From NCBI GenBank assembly GCA_016271365.2, contig CM057459.1:816909001-816973000 (forward strand): a stretch of 64,000 nucleotides of DNA, in the 5' to 3' direction. This document shows positions 10,899-21,424 of the stretch, piece after piece. The translations under genes were made by a program, and so were the position numbers. The stretch's first letter is position 1; the number at the start of each line of letters is the position of its first letter. The stretch is from Neoceratodus forsteri (lineage: Eukaryota > Chordata > Ceratodontiformes > Ceratodontidae). Under the pieces are notes generated by a model. It saw nothing but the letters and a program-made list of their open reading frames with translations, had not been told where the DNA came from and made no database searches.

Positions 10899-10910
10899 TG
10901 GAGAAATAGG

Positions 10911-11700
10911 CTAGGCAGAGTCAATATCTGTTGTGAATAGGATTGGGGACCAATCAAGCTGGGCTAGGTGCATTTTTAGCTTTTTGAGACCCCCAGAGTG
11001 AAAGCGCTGGTGTGAGGTGACCTGGGACACTGGTTTCAATGCAAGGGATGACCAGTGAGAGAGGACAGGAGAGTGGTCACTAAGAGAGTCGGGTAGTGCA
11101 TTAATGTCCCCAATTTTATGAGGGTGGTTTGACAAAATCACATCTAGGAGGGTACTGGAGCCACTTGACTGGTTATATCTAGTAGGCGAGGTAACTAGTT
11201 GGGTCATATCTACAGTGGTGAAGGAGTCCCTGATATGGGAGGCAGAGGTACCCAGCCAGTTGACATTAAGGTCACCTAGAATGAGCTGCTCTGCCTTGTG
11301 TGGGAGTGTGGTGAGGTAATCAATGAGGGATTGGACAGCTTGTCCCTGGTCCCTTGGGGGTAAGTAAGAGACTGTGAGGAAAAGGGGGGCCCTGGCTAGG
11401 TCAGGGGTAACCTTAAGGTTGAGGGCATGGACACTAAAACTGAGCTTGGGGGCTGGGAGTGCATGGCCTAACAGTGTGTCATGCATAAAGACTGCACACC
11501 CACCACCACATTTGCCTATACAATCTTCCCTAAATGGAGTGTAGCCAGGGAGGGAGATGGGAGATAACAGAGTCGGGAGTTATTTTGGAGAACCAGGTCT
11601 TGACTAGCACTATGATATCTGGTCAGTTCTATACTACTAGCACAGGAGAGTGGTGGATTTTTTTAAGGGGCTGCAAATATTCATAGATGCAACAAGGAGG
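10911..11700 (-). pseudogene. APE-type endonuclease of LINE-L2a
   Basis: The open frame 10911-11486 reads V-S-Y-L-P-P-R, then L-I-L-G-D-L-N-V-N-W, S-T-L-L-D-V-I-L-S-N and L-S-D-H-S-P-V: the Y-x-P-P, G-D-x-N, L-D-x-I-x-S and S-D-H active-site blocks in canonical order. The N-terminal strand, V-A-S-M-N-I, is readable in other frames up to about 11700. A stop-rich stretch at 11490-11640 separates it from the rest. Confidence 0.85.
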
Positions 11701-11738
11701 CCAGTTCCAGTGGGGGGTGTGGGGTGACTAGTTGACAA

Positions 11739-11765
11739 TGGCCTGGGGTTGGGATGTATGTTCCC
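11739..11765 (-). other. 2A-like motif (degenerate) upstream of the endonuclease
   Basis: The complement reads G-N-I-H-P-N-P-R-P, preceded by the leucine-rich A-L-L-I-L-L-S. The ribosome-skipping 2A consensus is D-(V/I)-E-x-N-P-G-P, and 2A-like peptides are known ahead of the endonuclease in some CR1/L2-clade LINEs. This copy has N for D and R for the penultimate G, so skipping would be lost. Position, spacing to the endonuclease strand and the hydrophobic run in front all match the known arrangement. Confidence 0.65.
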
Positions 11766-11851
11766 AGAGAGCAGAATGAGTAGTGCAATTAATCTGATGA
11801 GCAGACTGTGGTGACTAGGACCCTTAACCAGGCACTGATGTGAGGTCCTAT

Positions 11852-12124
11852 TTAGTGGGGTGCAGGGGATGGGTAAGGAGTGGAGGGTGGGTATAGCAAA
11901 GAAGGGGTGGGCCCATGGTGACCCAGAGGGGGATGTGGGAGGGGGTATTGGTTGGTGGTGGGTGCTGTGGAAAAATAGAGGTTTCCAAGGTGGGGAGGGT
12001 TGGTTGCTGTGGGGTGGTAGAGGAGGGTGGAGCTCGGGCTGGAGGGCAGGGAAGCAGGATGGGACATGGGCTGAGTGAGAAAGGTAACCAAGAGTAGGCT
12101 GAGTGTGATAGCCATGGTGCCCAT
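11852..12124 (-). pseudogene. N-terminal leader of LINE-L2a ORF (hydrophobic start, proline-rich)
   Basis: A 90-codon open frame starts M-G-T-M followed by a hydrophobic stretch of about 12 residues (A-I-T-L-S-L-L-L-V-T-F-L), resembling a signal peptide. A long proline/serine/histidine-rich region leads toward the 2A-like motif. The low-complexity composition allows open frames on the other strand too. In this orientation the segment is continuous with the LINE order leader, 2A, EN, RT, so I take it as the start of the element's protein. No enzymatic domain is visible. Confidence 0.5.
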
Positions 12125-12171
12125 TGTTATTCCCTATTGGGGGTATAAGGCGGATAACTGACCTTCAGTGA

Positions 12172-12260
12172 GGGTGACTGTCGCTGTGGAGTAGTGGTAG
12201 TGCTGCTGCCTTTAGTGCCAAGGGTACCAGATTTGAACCTGGGGGGTTGTGGGACCTTGG
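12172..12260 (+). repeat. tRNA-like (Pol III box) segment
   Basis: An A-box-like AGTAGTGGTAGTGC at about 12190-12203 and a B-box-like AGATTTGAACC at 12229-12239 are separated by a tRNA-like distance. CCAG and CTGG pair around the B box as a T stem. It lies in the presumed 5' region of LINE-L2a on the opposite strand. It is probably a tRNA-derived SINE head rather than a functional tRNA. Confidence 0.45.
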
Positions 12261-13039
12261 TATAGAGGCTGGAAGGCCTGGCTAGTGGGCAATGAGAGGC
12301 TGCATAAGGGTGCTCAGAGGGAGGTGAAATACTGACTCCTAGTGGCCACTTTTGGTATTTAAAAAGGCAGTGGGGAGGGACTGAGAGTGGTAGGTGGAGG
12401 AGAGGTAGAGGAGAAAAGGTGGGCAGAGTAGGGTGAGGAGGAAAGGTGGCAAGAGGAGTGGGGAGGTACTAGGCAGGAGACTAGGCAGCACAGTAACTGG
12501 GAGGACAAGAATGTCTGCAAGTAGTAGAGACAGGGGAGATATAGAGAGGTTGGTACAGACAGGGAGGGAGCTCCCTCCAGTGGCTGAAGAGTATAAGCTG
12601 CAAATGGGAAAGAGGGGACTTAGTTGCAAAAGATTACAGGAAGTCACGTGACAGTATGAGGAAGTCATGTGACAGGATGAGGAAATAAATTAAGAGTCAA
12701 GCCTGGGTGGGAGGGAGGCTGGGGTGGGCTAACACCCCACAAAAAGACCACTTGCAGGGAGAACAGCCTTACCTATTAAGGCCCCGAGTGCAGTTTCCAG
12801 CTCCCGAAGGAGCTCTTATGAGCTGGTGAGCTGTTGAGTATTGTGGCATGGGGAGAGGTGTTCTGTGGCCTATATGGAGGGGAGAACAAAGGGAAACATT
12901 AGTATTCAGCAAGAGGATGAACAACACCAGTACCCCTACTGTGCATGTGCCAGGTATTGAGCACTGTATCAAGATACAGTCCCTAGAGTGCATGCGAAAG
13001 ATCCGAGATCCAAGATGGTGACAGAATGCCAAAAAGCAC

Positions 13040-13290
13040 CTTAATCCAGGTAGGGCACCATTATATTAATATCAATGCAAGCTTTAGAGAAATTAGCACC
13101 ACCCAGACTAGTACAGCTATACAGTTTTGGCAGTGTATGCAGTTTTCCAACATGCACTGCACGAACTGTGAACTCGTTGCTTGTTCGTAGTCTTCCAACA
13201 CTCTGCATACTGATTTTATACGCAGTGTTGGCAGTGTACACACTTTTCTGATATGTAGTTTATTGACAGTGTACCAAATGTTGGCTTTGT
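13040..13290 (+). repeat. Satellite-like fragment, piece 2
   Basis: Repeated TTGGCAGTGTA, TTTCCAACAT, CTCTGCATACTG and GTGTTGGCAGTGTAC motifs at irregular intervals of about 30-60 bp resemble 8440-8536 and the flank at 15632-15661. The block lies between LINE-L2a and the next CR1, as if both inserted in one older tandem repeat. Confidence 0.5.
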
Positions 13291-13402
13291 ACTTACATAG
13301 AGGTTGAGGTTGACTGCAGATAAGGACCACAAGGCCCATCCAGTTTGCCCATTTCTTTTTGTACCTTATAAATGTGCCATCAGTATTTGCTCTGTCAGTG
13401 GC

Positions 13403-14820
13403 CTATCTATTCGTACTCATCTGTATTGCTCCCTTATGCCTATCCCATGTCTGTTTGAAGCCTTGCACTGTATTCATAGCCACCACTTCCTGAGGTAGGC
13501 GGTTCCATGCATCCACCACTCTTTCTGTGAAAAAGAATTTCCTCACATTCCCCCTTAATCGGCCTCCCTCTAATCTCATGCTGTGTCCTCTTGTCCTGCT
13601 ATTTTTCTTATATTCAAACATGTTAGACTCTTTCACCTTGTTAATGACCTTAAGGTGTTTGAATGTTTTGATCATATCACCTCTCTCCCTCTTTCGCTCA
13701 AGGGTATACATATTGAACTCCATTAATCTGTCCTCATATGTCTTCTGATGCAGTCCCTGCACCATTTTGGTTGCCTTTCTCTGGACTGCCTCAATTTGGT
13801 TAATGTCCTTGTGAAGGTGTGGCCTCCAGTACTGCATACAGTACTCCAGATGGGGCGTAACCAGTGTCTTGTAAAGAGGGATTATTACCTCCCTCTTATG
13901 ACTTGTGATACCCCTAATAATATACCTTAACATCCCCCTAGCCTTACCTGCTGCTTTAGAGGTCTGCTTGGATGATTTCAGATCATCGGTGATGATGATG
14001 CCCAAGTCTCTTTCTTCCTTTGTGACTGACAGCAACTCCCCTCCCAGCCTATAGGTGGCTTCAGGGTTTCTCTTCCCTATGTGCATGATCTTGCACTTCT
14101 TTGCATTAAATCCAAGTTGCCACTCTTCTGGCCATTTTGCTAGTTTATCCAGATCTCTTCTCATTCTGCCCACCCCATCTGGATCATCTACTCTGTTGCA
14201 GATCTTGGTGTCATCTGCAAACAGAAAAGCCTTACTCTCTATTCCATCTGCAATGTCACTAATGAAGATATTGAAGAGGACTGGCCCCAGGAATGATCCC
14301 TGAGGTACCCCACTTGTGACTTGCATCTCTTCTGACTGCATACCATTTGCCACCACTCTGTTTTCTGCCAGTCAATCAGTTTGCCACCCAGTTGACCAAC
14401 TTCTGACCCCTCCCCAAGCCTACCCAGCTTATTTATCAATCTTCTATGTGGAACAGTGTTGAAAACTTTGCTGAAGTCAAGGTAGGCGACATCATCTGCT
14501 CCCCCTTGGTCCACTACTCTGGTTACCCAGTTAAAGAAATCTATGAGATTAGTTTGACAGGACCTTCCTTTTGTAAACCCCTGTTGTCTTGGATCCAGTG
14601 CCCCTATGGATTCCAGGTTTTGCACTATCCTTTCCTTAAGGAGTACCTCCATAATCTTGCCCACTACTGAGGTAAGGCTGACTGGTCTGTAGTTCACTGC
14701 CTCCTCCCTGCTACCACTCTTGTGGAACGGGATCACATGAACCCTTCTCCAGTCTTCTGTGACCTCTCCTGTGCTCAGAGACTCACTAAACAGTTTTGCT
14801 AATGGCTCTGCTAGTTCCAC
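13403..14820 (-). pseudogene. Reverse transcriptase of CR1-1
   Basis: Two overlapping open frames cover it. The first, 14239-14820, has V-I-P-F-H-K-S-G, N-Y-R-P-V-S-L-T-S, Q-Q-G-F-T-K-G-R-S and Y-L-D-F-S-K-V-F-N. The second, 13403-14356 (317 codons), has T-S-G-V-P-Q-G-S-F-L-G-P and F-L-F-A-D-D-T-K (FADD at 14210-14221). The thumb follows with H-L-G-K-R-N-P-type and P-L-Y-K-T-L-V-T-P-H-L-E-Y-C motifs and the C-terminal F-F-x-x-R-V-V-x-A-W-N-R-L-P. A frame change near 14300 separates palm subregions. The 317-codon part is the longest uninterrupted CR1 piece in the window and retains both catalytic aspartates of FADD. Confidence 0.9.
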
Positions 14821-15296
14821 CCTTAGCTCCTTAAGTACCCGAGGATGTATGCCATCAGGTCACATTGCCTTGTCCTCCCTGAGCTTAGCGTGATCTTGTA
14901 GGACCTTTTCTTTTGTGAGGGGAGTAGTTCTCACCTCCCTCCCTCCTGTGTCCATGGTGCTGGGCTGTGGGCCCTGCCCTACCTTCTCTTCAGTAAATAT
15001 TGAGCAAAAGTATCTATTTAGGATAGATGCATTTACAGGGTCCTCCTCCTCACATACCCCCTTTTCTCCTTTGAGCTTAGCAATACCCCTTCTGGACTAT
15101 CTCCTTTCACTAATGTAGCTATAGAAAGTCTTGTCACCTTCTTTTACTGTTCGTGCTAGTGTTTTCTCAGTTTGGGACTTTGCCTGCCTTACTGCCTTCC
15201 TGCTTCCCTTAGGGCAGTTTGGTATGCCTCCTATCTTCATCCGCTGTGTTCCCTTATATTTCCCGAAGGCCAGCCTTTTGGTTCTGGCCTTTTCTG

Positions 15297-15632
15297 CTAC
15301 TGTAGTTGAGAACCAAAGTGGTTTCCTTCTTCATTTGCACTTCCTTTTCTAACACAATGGGATGTCGCTTCAAGTATTGCATCCTTAATGCTTGCCCACT
15401 TTGCCTGTACCCCCTCACCTGTGTTTCTTTTTGCCAGGGCTAGCTTAACTCTGGTGGCCATCTTATCAAAGTCATCTCCTCTGAAGTCCCATATTTTTTC
15501 CTTGGAATGGGATGATTTAGATGTAGTGGCCAAATTGAACCATACCATGTGATGGTCCCTGGCCCCCAGGTGACCTTCTACCTAGAGATCTGTGATCCCT
15601 TCCCTGTTAGTCAGCACTAGATCTAGGTATTC
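15297..15632 (-). pseudogene. Endonuclease C-terminus and linker of CR1-1
   Basis: The complement reads L-D-L-V-L-T-N-R-E-G near 15620, then the G-A-R-D-H-H-M form of the S-D-H active-site block. The 15297-15548 open frame follows (W-F-N-L-A, then K-I-W-D-F-R-G-D-D-F). This is the usual CR1 passage from endonuclease to the RT linker. Confidence 0.75.
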
Positions 15633-15661
15633 CAACATTCAGAACACTATGTACCAAGATT

Positions 15662-17572
15662 GTGGGTGCTAGTGAACTGCATTCTTGAGAGGAAGCATCT
15701 CCCTGAAGACCCGCATTTTGTGCTGCCAAGTATCTCTAAAAACTACAATTTCTTTGTAAAATAAATGCACATCAACTCACACCATTCCACTGCTTATGAG
15801 CCAGGGATCCAGAAGATACCAAAATTGTTATGAGAAGGCAGAGAGGAAAACCACTGGCTTGTTCCAAAAAACAGCACCACAGCAAGGACAAAATCCACCA
15901 GGTGCTCCAGAGCAAGCTGCTGGCCCAAGTGGAGTGAAGGATGCACTATCATGGGAAACTGCCCTAAGTGCTGTGAGGCAAATGGACCCTAAGCTCAAAG
16001 GGGTCCTGGAATGTCTAGAGGAACAGGACATTAAGACAGAGTCAGAGACAAAAGCAGCCCAGGAGGCTATCAATCACTCACAATGGACCCAGGCGGCCTT
16101 TGTTAAATCTGCTACAGAAATAAACCACTTGAAAGCATGCATGGAGACAATGGAAAACTCTGTGAGGGCAATGAACCTGAGGCTGGTGGGGGCTCTGGAA
16201 GGCACAGATGGGGAAGGCCTGCTGGGGTTCCTAAGGAACTGTCTGCTGCATAATCTACCCTGCGTTGCAGGTTGATAGACACTCTATTGTGCAGGCATTC
16301 AGAATAAATTTCCACCAGGACCAAGCAAATTGGGATACGCCATGTACCATTTTGTTGATCACCAAAGGCCCAGCAATCCAAGATCATGCCTGCAATGTGG
16401 GAGGGCCAATTACACAGTCACTATGCAGGGACAAGAAATTTAAATTTTCTCTGACTGGTCTTTTGACTCCTGGAATAAGCTATTTGAATCACTGCAAATG
16501 CAGCTACTGGGCCTGGGGGTGGATCACTCTCTCCTAGCACTGACTCATCTTTGCCTGACCAATGGAGGAAAAACATAACAGTTTAATGATCCTGAAGAAG
16601 CAAGCAAAAGGGTGGATGTGATAGTAAGTGAGTTTAGGAAGGGACGCCCTGAGTCCCAAGGCCTGTCATCAGAGTCATAGGATGAAGAGGACCAATCAGC
16701 TGTGTGTAAAATCCTATTTTTTGATCTGTTTATTCTCTCTCACATTGATCAGGAGGTCGGTCTTCATTGAGACTCGGAAACCTTGTAAATTGTTTTCCTA
16801 TTGAACTAATAACTATCCAGAACTGTACTCTCCTCAAAGAAAAGGGAGAATCTATACCTAACCTGAAGGTCTCGTATCTCAAATGTACTTTGTGGCCATA
16901 AAGACAATTGTTATGGGGAATACATGTTACGGCCACATGTTACAAATGGCAGCAACCATGAGCAGTCTAACATGTCAGATGCTAACAATTGTGGGGAATT
17001 ATTTTCTTACCATAAAAGGTAGTCTCAAGTTATTACAGATATTAGAAATGCTGTTAATCTTTTTGTCCAGAGTGGGTTAGAGAAGCATGTGAATGGATCA
17101 TAAGAATAGCCCACACAGGAGGAGGGGGAGACAAAAGTGGTATATGGAGGATCAATGGTTGGGGCTGTTTTGCACTGAATGAGTTATTAGGTACCATTCT
17201 GCAGATGCTTTGGTGGGTGGTGATGCTTTTAGCAGTGGGGAGTTATAACATCCCTTGTAAATAGATGTTTACTTAAGTGGGAACAATGGCTAGACTGGCC
17301 ATGGCCTTTGTTTACCCTAAGTACATTACCTAACTTCATCTTTACCCCACATGTTTTCAACGTGGCTAGCTATCCTAAATGCTGTTGATAGAATGTGATC
17401 TAATTTGCCAGGATGATACCCCATATGTTGTAACACTACAGCAGACTAATAATCCTGATTCTAAAATGTTTGTAGTGCACCGAATGTAGGAGCCTATGTA
17501 ATATTATTCCACTGACTGTAATTCTTTCTATGTGCTCACTGAAAAATGAATAAAAGAAAGTAAAAAAAAAAA
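15662..17572 (+). mobile_element. ORF1-only L1 element (HAL1-like) with 16-bp target-site duplication
   Basis: A 16-bp direct repeat, ACTATGT(A/G)CCAAGATT, flanks the element at 15646-15661 and 17573-17588 with one mismatch. The right copy directly follows a poly(A) tract (about 17562-17572) preceded by AATAAA at about 17549. The 1.9-kb body contains an L1 ORF1 and then about 1.2 kb of largely non-coding sequence, with no endonuclease or RT. Such ORF1-only L1 derivatives are called HAL1 in mammals. An L1 with a large internal deletion is the alternative. Confidence 0.8.
15796..16275 (+). pseudogene. L1 ORF1p-like protein, truncated
   Basis: This 159-codon frame begins M-S-Q-G-S-R-R-Y. A glutamine/proline-rich N-terminus is followed by a heptad-like coiled-coil region (about residues 60-120). 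Then comes the conserved start of the L1 RRM (E-N-S-x-R-A-M-N-L-R-L-V-G near residues 126-138). The frame ends inside the RRM, and remnants of the C-terminal domain can be followed to about 16450 in other frames. ORF1p is the RNA-binding trimer of the L1 RNP. The protein here is broken and short of the usual 300 or so residues. Confidence 0.75.
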
Positions 17573-17588
17573 ACTATGTGCCAAGATT

Positions 17589-17860
17589 TGCCTGTGTTCA
17601 TAGTCTTCATTGTATTTCTACCTTGCTAAAACTGACAGTGAACATGGGTCATATGCCCTTCCTCAGGAGGTGAACCAAGTCCTTGCTTTTGTGTGCTGCA
17701 GATTGTGAGCACCATGGTGTTGGTGTTGTGGATCAGATCAGTAGCTTTAAAGCTACTACTTCTGTGGTTTGGGATGCTATTCTGTTCGGATTTTTCCTGG
17801 AATATGAGTCAGGCTGGTACATCGGCCACTCAAGAGGATTCCAGCAAGCTACAGCTTGGA
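17589..17860. other. Unassigned spacer between L1 and CR1
   Basis: An open frame crosses the segment from 17683, but its first 55 codons match no LINE block. CR1 homology begins only near 17860. Confidence 0.4.
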
Positions 17861-17889
17861 GGGAAGACAGTAACATCCTCTGTGACAGA

Positions 17890-18527
17890 GACACAGTTCA
17901 AAGAGGAACCACACCTAGCATGTTGCAATCCCAGGATATGCTCTGTTTAGGAGGGACTGAGAAGGCAAAAAGGGTGGAGGTGTGGTAATCTATGTGAAGG
18001 ATGAAATAAACGCCACTGAGATCCAGGAAATTAGCAACAATACTGAGTCTTATGGGTAATCCTTGGTGCAGGAGATAAAACCCCATTGAGGGTGGGAATA
18101 GTTTATAGACCCCATTACAAGAAATTGAAATCGATAAGGAGCTTCTGAAACAATCCTTACGATGGCTGACAAAGGTGAGCTACTGCTTGTATAAGACTTC
18201 AATCTGCTTGATTTGAATTGGGTCTCCTACACAGCCTCATCAGAAAAGAACAAGGAATTCCTCATTGTTTTGCAACAGGCAGGTCTAACACAGCTAGTAG
18301 ATTCATCAACAAGGGAAGATGCAATCCTAGACCTTGTGCTAACAAACAGCACAAGGATATCTGACATTAAAGTAGGAATCAATTTTGGCTCCAGTGATCA
18401 CAGATCAATATGGTTCGCAGTCAACAGACAGGAAGTCACCAGCCACACTAGACTAAAAATACTCAACTTCAAAAATGCAAACTTCAACAAGATCAAGTCC
18501 ACCTTTCAAGTCTGCATGAAAACATAA
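17890..18527 (+). pseudogene. Endonuclease of CR1-2
   Basis: The pieces read T-E-T-x-F, G-G-G-V-V-I-Y-V-K-D-E-I and then, in the frame 18213-18527, a degenerate core with D-A-I-L-D-L-V-L-T-N and S-S-D-H-R-S-I-W-F. These are the E, L-D-L-V and S-D-H blocks of the APE endonuclease. The G-D-F-N block near 18200 is corrupted. Several stops lie between 17990 and 18210. Confidence 0.8.
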
Positions 18528-18649
18528 AAATGGAGATGAAGAGGAGAGAGATGGACAGCATTGAAGACATCATTAAACATTGTCACACCAAAATACTCAA
18601 GGATAATCAGTAAAACTAAAAGGAGAAAACCTCTCTGGTTTACGAAGAG

Positions 18650-18877
18650 GTGGTACTGAAAAGAAAAGAAAAGAAAAAAGCCTTCAGACAATATAAAGAA
18701 ACAAAGAAAGCCTGTGATAAGGAAGAATACATAAACAAGCTCAAAGAGGCCGGGAAGGCAATCAAGGTAGCCAAAGCACAAACTGAAGAAAAAATTGTGG
18801 CAGAAATTAAAAGGGGTGACAAAACCTTATATAGGTATAACCAGGAAAATAGAAAGACCGGGGGTGGGGGGGGGTAG
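18650..18877 (+). pseudogene. Basic EN-RT linker of CR1-2
   Basis: A lysine-rich 75-codon frame (F-R-Q-Y-K-E-T-K-K-A, then V-A-K-A-Q-T-E-E-K-I-V) corresponds to the linker that precedes the RT in CR1; the same pattern is seen in CR1-3 at 44.3 kb. It terminates in a run of glycines at the insertion point of the TIR element. Confidence 0.75.
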
Positions 18878-18904
18878 GCAGACTAAGAAACAACCCTTAC
18901 AGAA

Positions 18905-19230
18905 ATATAAGTGTGCTCTGTACATTTAGAATGCATGCCACATGCTTAATTGTGCAATGTTTGCATGCAGTTTGCATACACAAAGTGAACCTAAGTGAAG
19001 CAGGTCTAAAAAAAGCAAATCAGATTTGCATGCTGCAAACTTTATATGTCTGCAGCCAATAAGCTGGTGCAGACATATTCTAAAAATCACATCAGGTTCA
19101 CGTGTTGCACACTTGACATGAGTGCTGTAGTTAAGCTGGTGTGAACATCATTTGAAAATCACATCAGGTTCACATGTTGCACGCTTGCCATGTGTGCAGC
19201 AACTAAGCTGGTGCAAATCTCATCTAAAAA
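18905..19230 (+). repeat. Left subterminal 72-bp tandem repeats of the TIR element
   Basis: AAGCTGGTG recurs at 19061, 19133 and 19205, exactly 72 bp apart. Each unit carries a TTCACRTGTTGCACRCTTG-like core and a tail of the form ATCT(A/T)AAAATCAC. The outermost copies (18930-19060) are more diverged. Confidence 0.8.
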
Positions 19231-21383
19231 TACACATACATTTCTATTTCTTATACTACTGCTGACAATTAGAGCCATTAAAATACCTTTTTCATTGATT
19301 TTCCATTAAAATTAAGTAAAAACATTAATTCTGACCCTTTTTTAAGTTGCTTAATGGCTTTTGATTTTTGTCATTAAATTGCCATTAATTTGTAAAGTGG
19401 TGTTTGCTTACTGCATTAAATGTAGTTAGCCAACATCCCCAATTCCCAGATGTGTGAAGAGGGGCCTCTGTGTTGTGAAGCCTGAAATTTTTGTGTTGGG
19501 CCATGCAAATCCCATTAGGCATATTTAGTGCTACAAATGTGATTCTTCATGATTGTTTGGCTCACTTACTTTCCATTTATCATTCTGTATGGATCATATA
19601 CACTTAAGCAATGCTCTGCAGTCTGTGCTGAGTAGGATCTTGGAAGCATGCACCATACCTCACATTTTGTCACTGAAATGAGGGGCATGAACAGTCAAAA
19701 TGAGGGACAATAAGGGACACTAACTCTCACAATGATCAGGACTCATCCTGAAACATGGAGATACAGTACCTCAGAACAAAGTGGAAACTGCTGTATTTAC
19801 TTTTACTGATATTATCACTTGACAGTGAATTTCTACTATAAAGCAGGGGTGCCATTTAGGTAGGGCAGAGGGGGCAGTTGCCACCCCCCTCCGTGCATTT
19901 GTGCCTAGGAGGTTCTTATGGTGTGGCAATAATGGCATTAAATTTGGATTTAATCTTTTGCATAATAAGTACCCACTTGGCCTGTGTTGCACTCACAATG
20001 CAGGTTCACTCCTGACTCGACTGTGTCTGTATTGTGTTGTCCACTCTCTCCACCTATTAGTGGTGGCACCATCATATGTGACATGGAGGAGCTCTAGCCA
20101 AGAAAGAGCACAAGTCACATGAGTGCAACATTGTCTTACCCGCCACAGAGTAGAAAGACTACACACTACAGCTTGGAGGAGTTGCTGAGCACTGAACTCT
20201 CAATAGCAGTGTTGTGGCGGCATATTTTTGTTGGTCTACTCTTAGTGAGTCATTGTCTCCCCTGGTGGCTGAAAGGGCAGAGGGTGAGCTAGGACCTAAC
20301 TCATGACTAGGCTACATACTTATTCTACTAGACTTGCATCACAAAAAATAAACAGCACAGGCCCTCCATAACAGCAAGCTAGGCCTAGAAGCAGTTGTGA
20401 CAGCAGTGTGTGTGGTCTTCATAGGCTTTGATCAGTGCAGTGTGGCAGCAGCCAAGTGAGAGGCAAGCAATACAGATTGGGTGGGTTCGATTGGTGAGGT
20501 GACTTGGTCGTGGACCATGTTGGGGACCTAGAATTGTTGGTTCTAGCATCCAGCTTCTGGCAGAAGGATGGAGGAGGAGCATACTGAAAATAGGTCTGGT
20601 GGTACACTGGGCCAGTTGCAGGTTCCAGCCAGATGGGCAGGTAAGTAAAAGTAAATATTTTTTTTACACAGGGATTGTGGAAGGAAGAAGGACTGAAATA
20701 CTGATGAGTTTCTCGCATTTACGTGGCCTTAGTGGCTTCATAACCCATATGGGATGGGTATTGAATGGAATGGAGTCGGGGAGAGGTATTGCGGCTTTTA
20801 TTTTTTGGGGAGTGTTTAGAACTTCAGCCAGGAAAAAAATTGGTTAATAACTGAATGGGTTTAAGTCCAAATCAGATGCACTGTTCTGGGGTATAGACAG
20901 ATAAATCTTATACATTTGAATTTTTCCTGATTTGCATATAACTTTTCAGTTACAACAAATAACGTTGACCTCTTAGAGATGTTCCAGACATTCTAGAGCT
21001 TGCCACCCAGGGGCTAACTGACACCTAGCCTCCACTAGTTATTGGCTCCCCCCTGCTGAAATCTGAAATGACTTCCCTGCCAAAAATTCAAAATTTACAG
21101 GACATTCTCTGTGTGAGCAGCCTGTTTTCCATGAGAGATGTATGAGGAGCAGAGCAGTTTTCAGGGGTAAAATAAGGACTGTTCCTTGCATTCAAGGACA
21201 GTTGAGTCATATGCTATGCACAAACCACTGTAGCCCAACTATAGTCAGGCATATACCCCCCCAGTGAAGCTGACCTCCACATCCTCATGCTCATACACAT
21301 TATGAAATAGGGCAAGGGAGAGTGCAGTGGTGTGCACCATTGAAATGAATAAGGGTATTTTTCTATTACTATTTTACACATTG

Positions 21384-21424
21384 TTGATGAAGAGCTGCAG
21401 AAGGCCGTAGCTCGACAAACAGGG
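21384..21424 (+). other. Hammerhead-like short motif (degenerate)
   Basis: TTGATGA is followed by a 5-bp stem (GAGCT pairing with AGCTC over a 12-nt loop) and GACAAAC. This resembles the C-U-G-A-U-G-A / stem II / G-A-A-A core of hammerhead motifs carried by some Penelope-type and other retroelements. The second conserved box is GACA instead of GAAA, so activity is unlikely. Confidence 0.3.

Larger units (their letters stand above)
8537..13035 (-). mobile_element. L2-like LINE (LINE-L2a), long and possibly near full length
   Basis: This minus-strand element ends 3' in a TTTATTTATTTATTT tail at 8537-8551 (AAATA repeats on its own strand). Going upstream on its strand come RT (about 8994-10340), a linker (10329-10900), an APE endonuclease (10911-11700), a 2A-like motif (11739-11765), a proline-rich stretch and a hydrophobic leader start at 12124. 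The 3' tail and RT blocks resemble LINE-L2b at 56.5 kb. Numerous frameshifts make it inactive. The 5' end is uncertain, placed near 13035 where repeat-like flank begins. Clade assignment (L2 versus Rex1-like within the CR1/Jockey group) is tentative. Confidence 0.75.
13300..15632 (-). mobile_element. CR1 LINE copy 1 (CR1-1), 5'-truncated
   Basis: This minus-strand CR1 has its 3' end at about 13300, with the CAGATAAGGACCACAAGGCCCA terminal region shared by the other CR1 copies here. RT lies over 13403-14820 and the last part of the endonuclease at 15297-15632. It stops abruptly in the middle of the endonuclease, the 5' truncation typical of CR1. Right of 15632 the sequence returns to the satellite-like repeat. 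Confidence 0.85.
17860..18893 (+). mobile_element. CR1 LINE copy 2 (CR1-2), 5' half
   Basis: CR1 sequence reads from T-E-T-x-F-K-E-E and I-P-G-Y-A-L-F (about 17890-17945) through the endonuclease to the basic linker, and ends at 18893 where a TIR element begins. The reading order continues at 22916 with the residues expected next in CR1. I therefore treat 17860-18893 and 22916-24640 as one plus-strand element split by the 18894-22915 insertion. Confidence 0.8.

Noticed and set aside
11852..12097. Glycine/tryptophan-rich plus-strand open frames
   Set aside because: They are antisense to the proline-rich leader of the L2-like LINE; G-rich composition suppresses stop codons.
12190..12243. Functional tRNA gene
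   Set aside because: A and B boxes are present, but no complete acceptor stem or anticodon arm can be folded; a SINE head is more likely.
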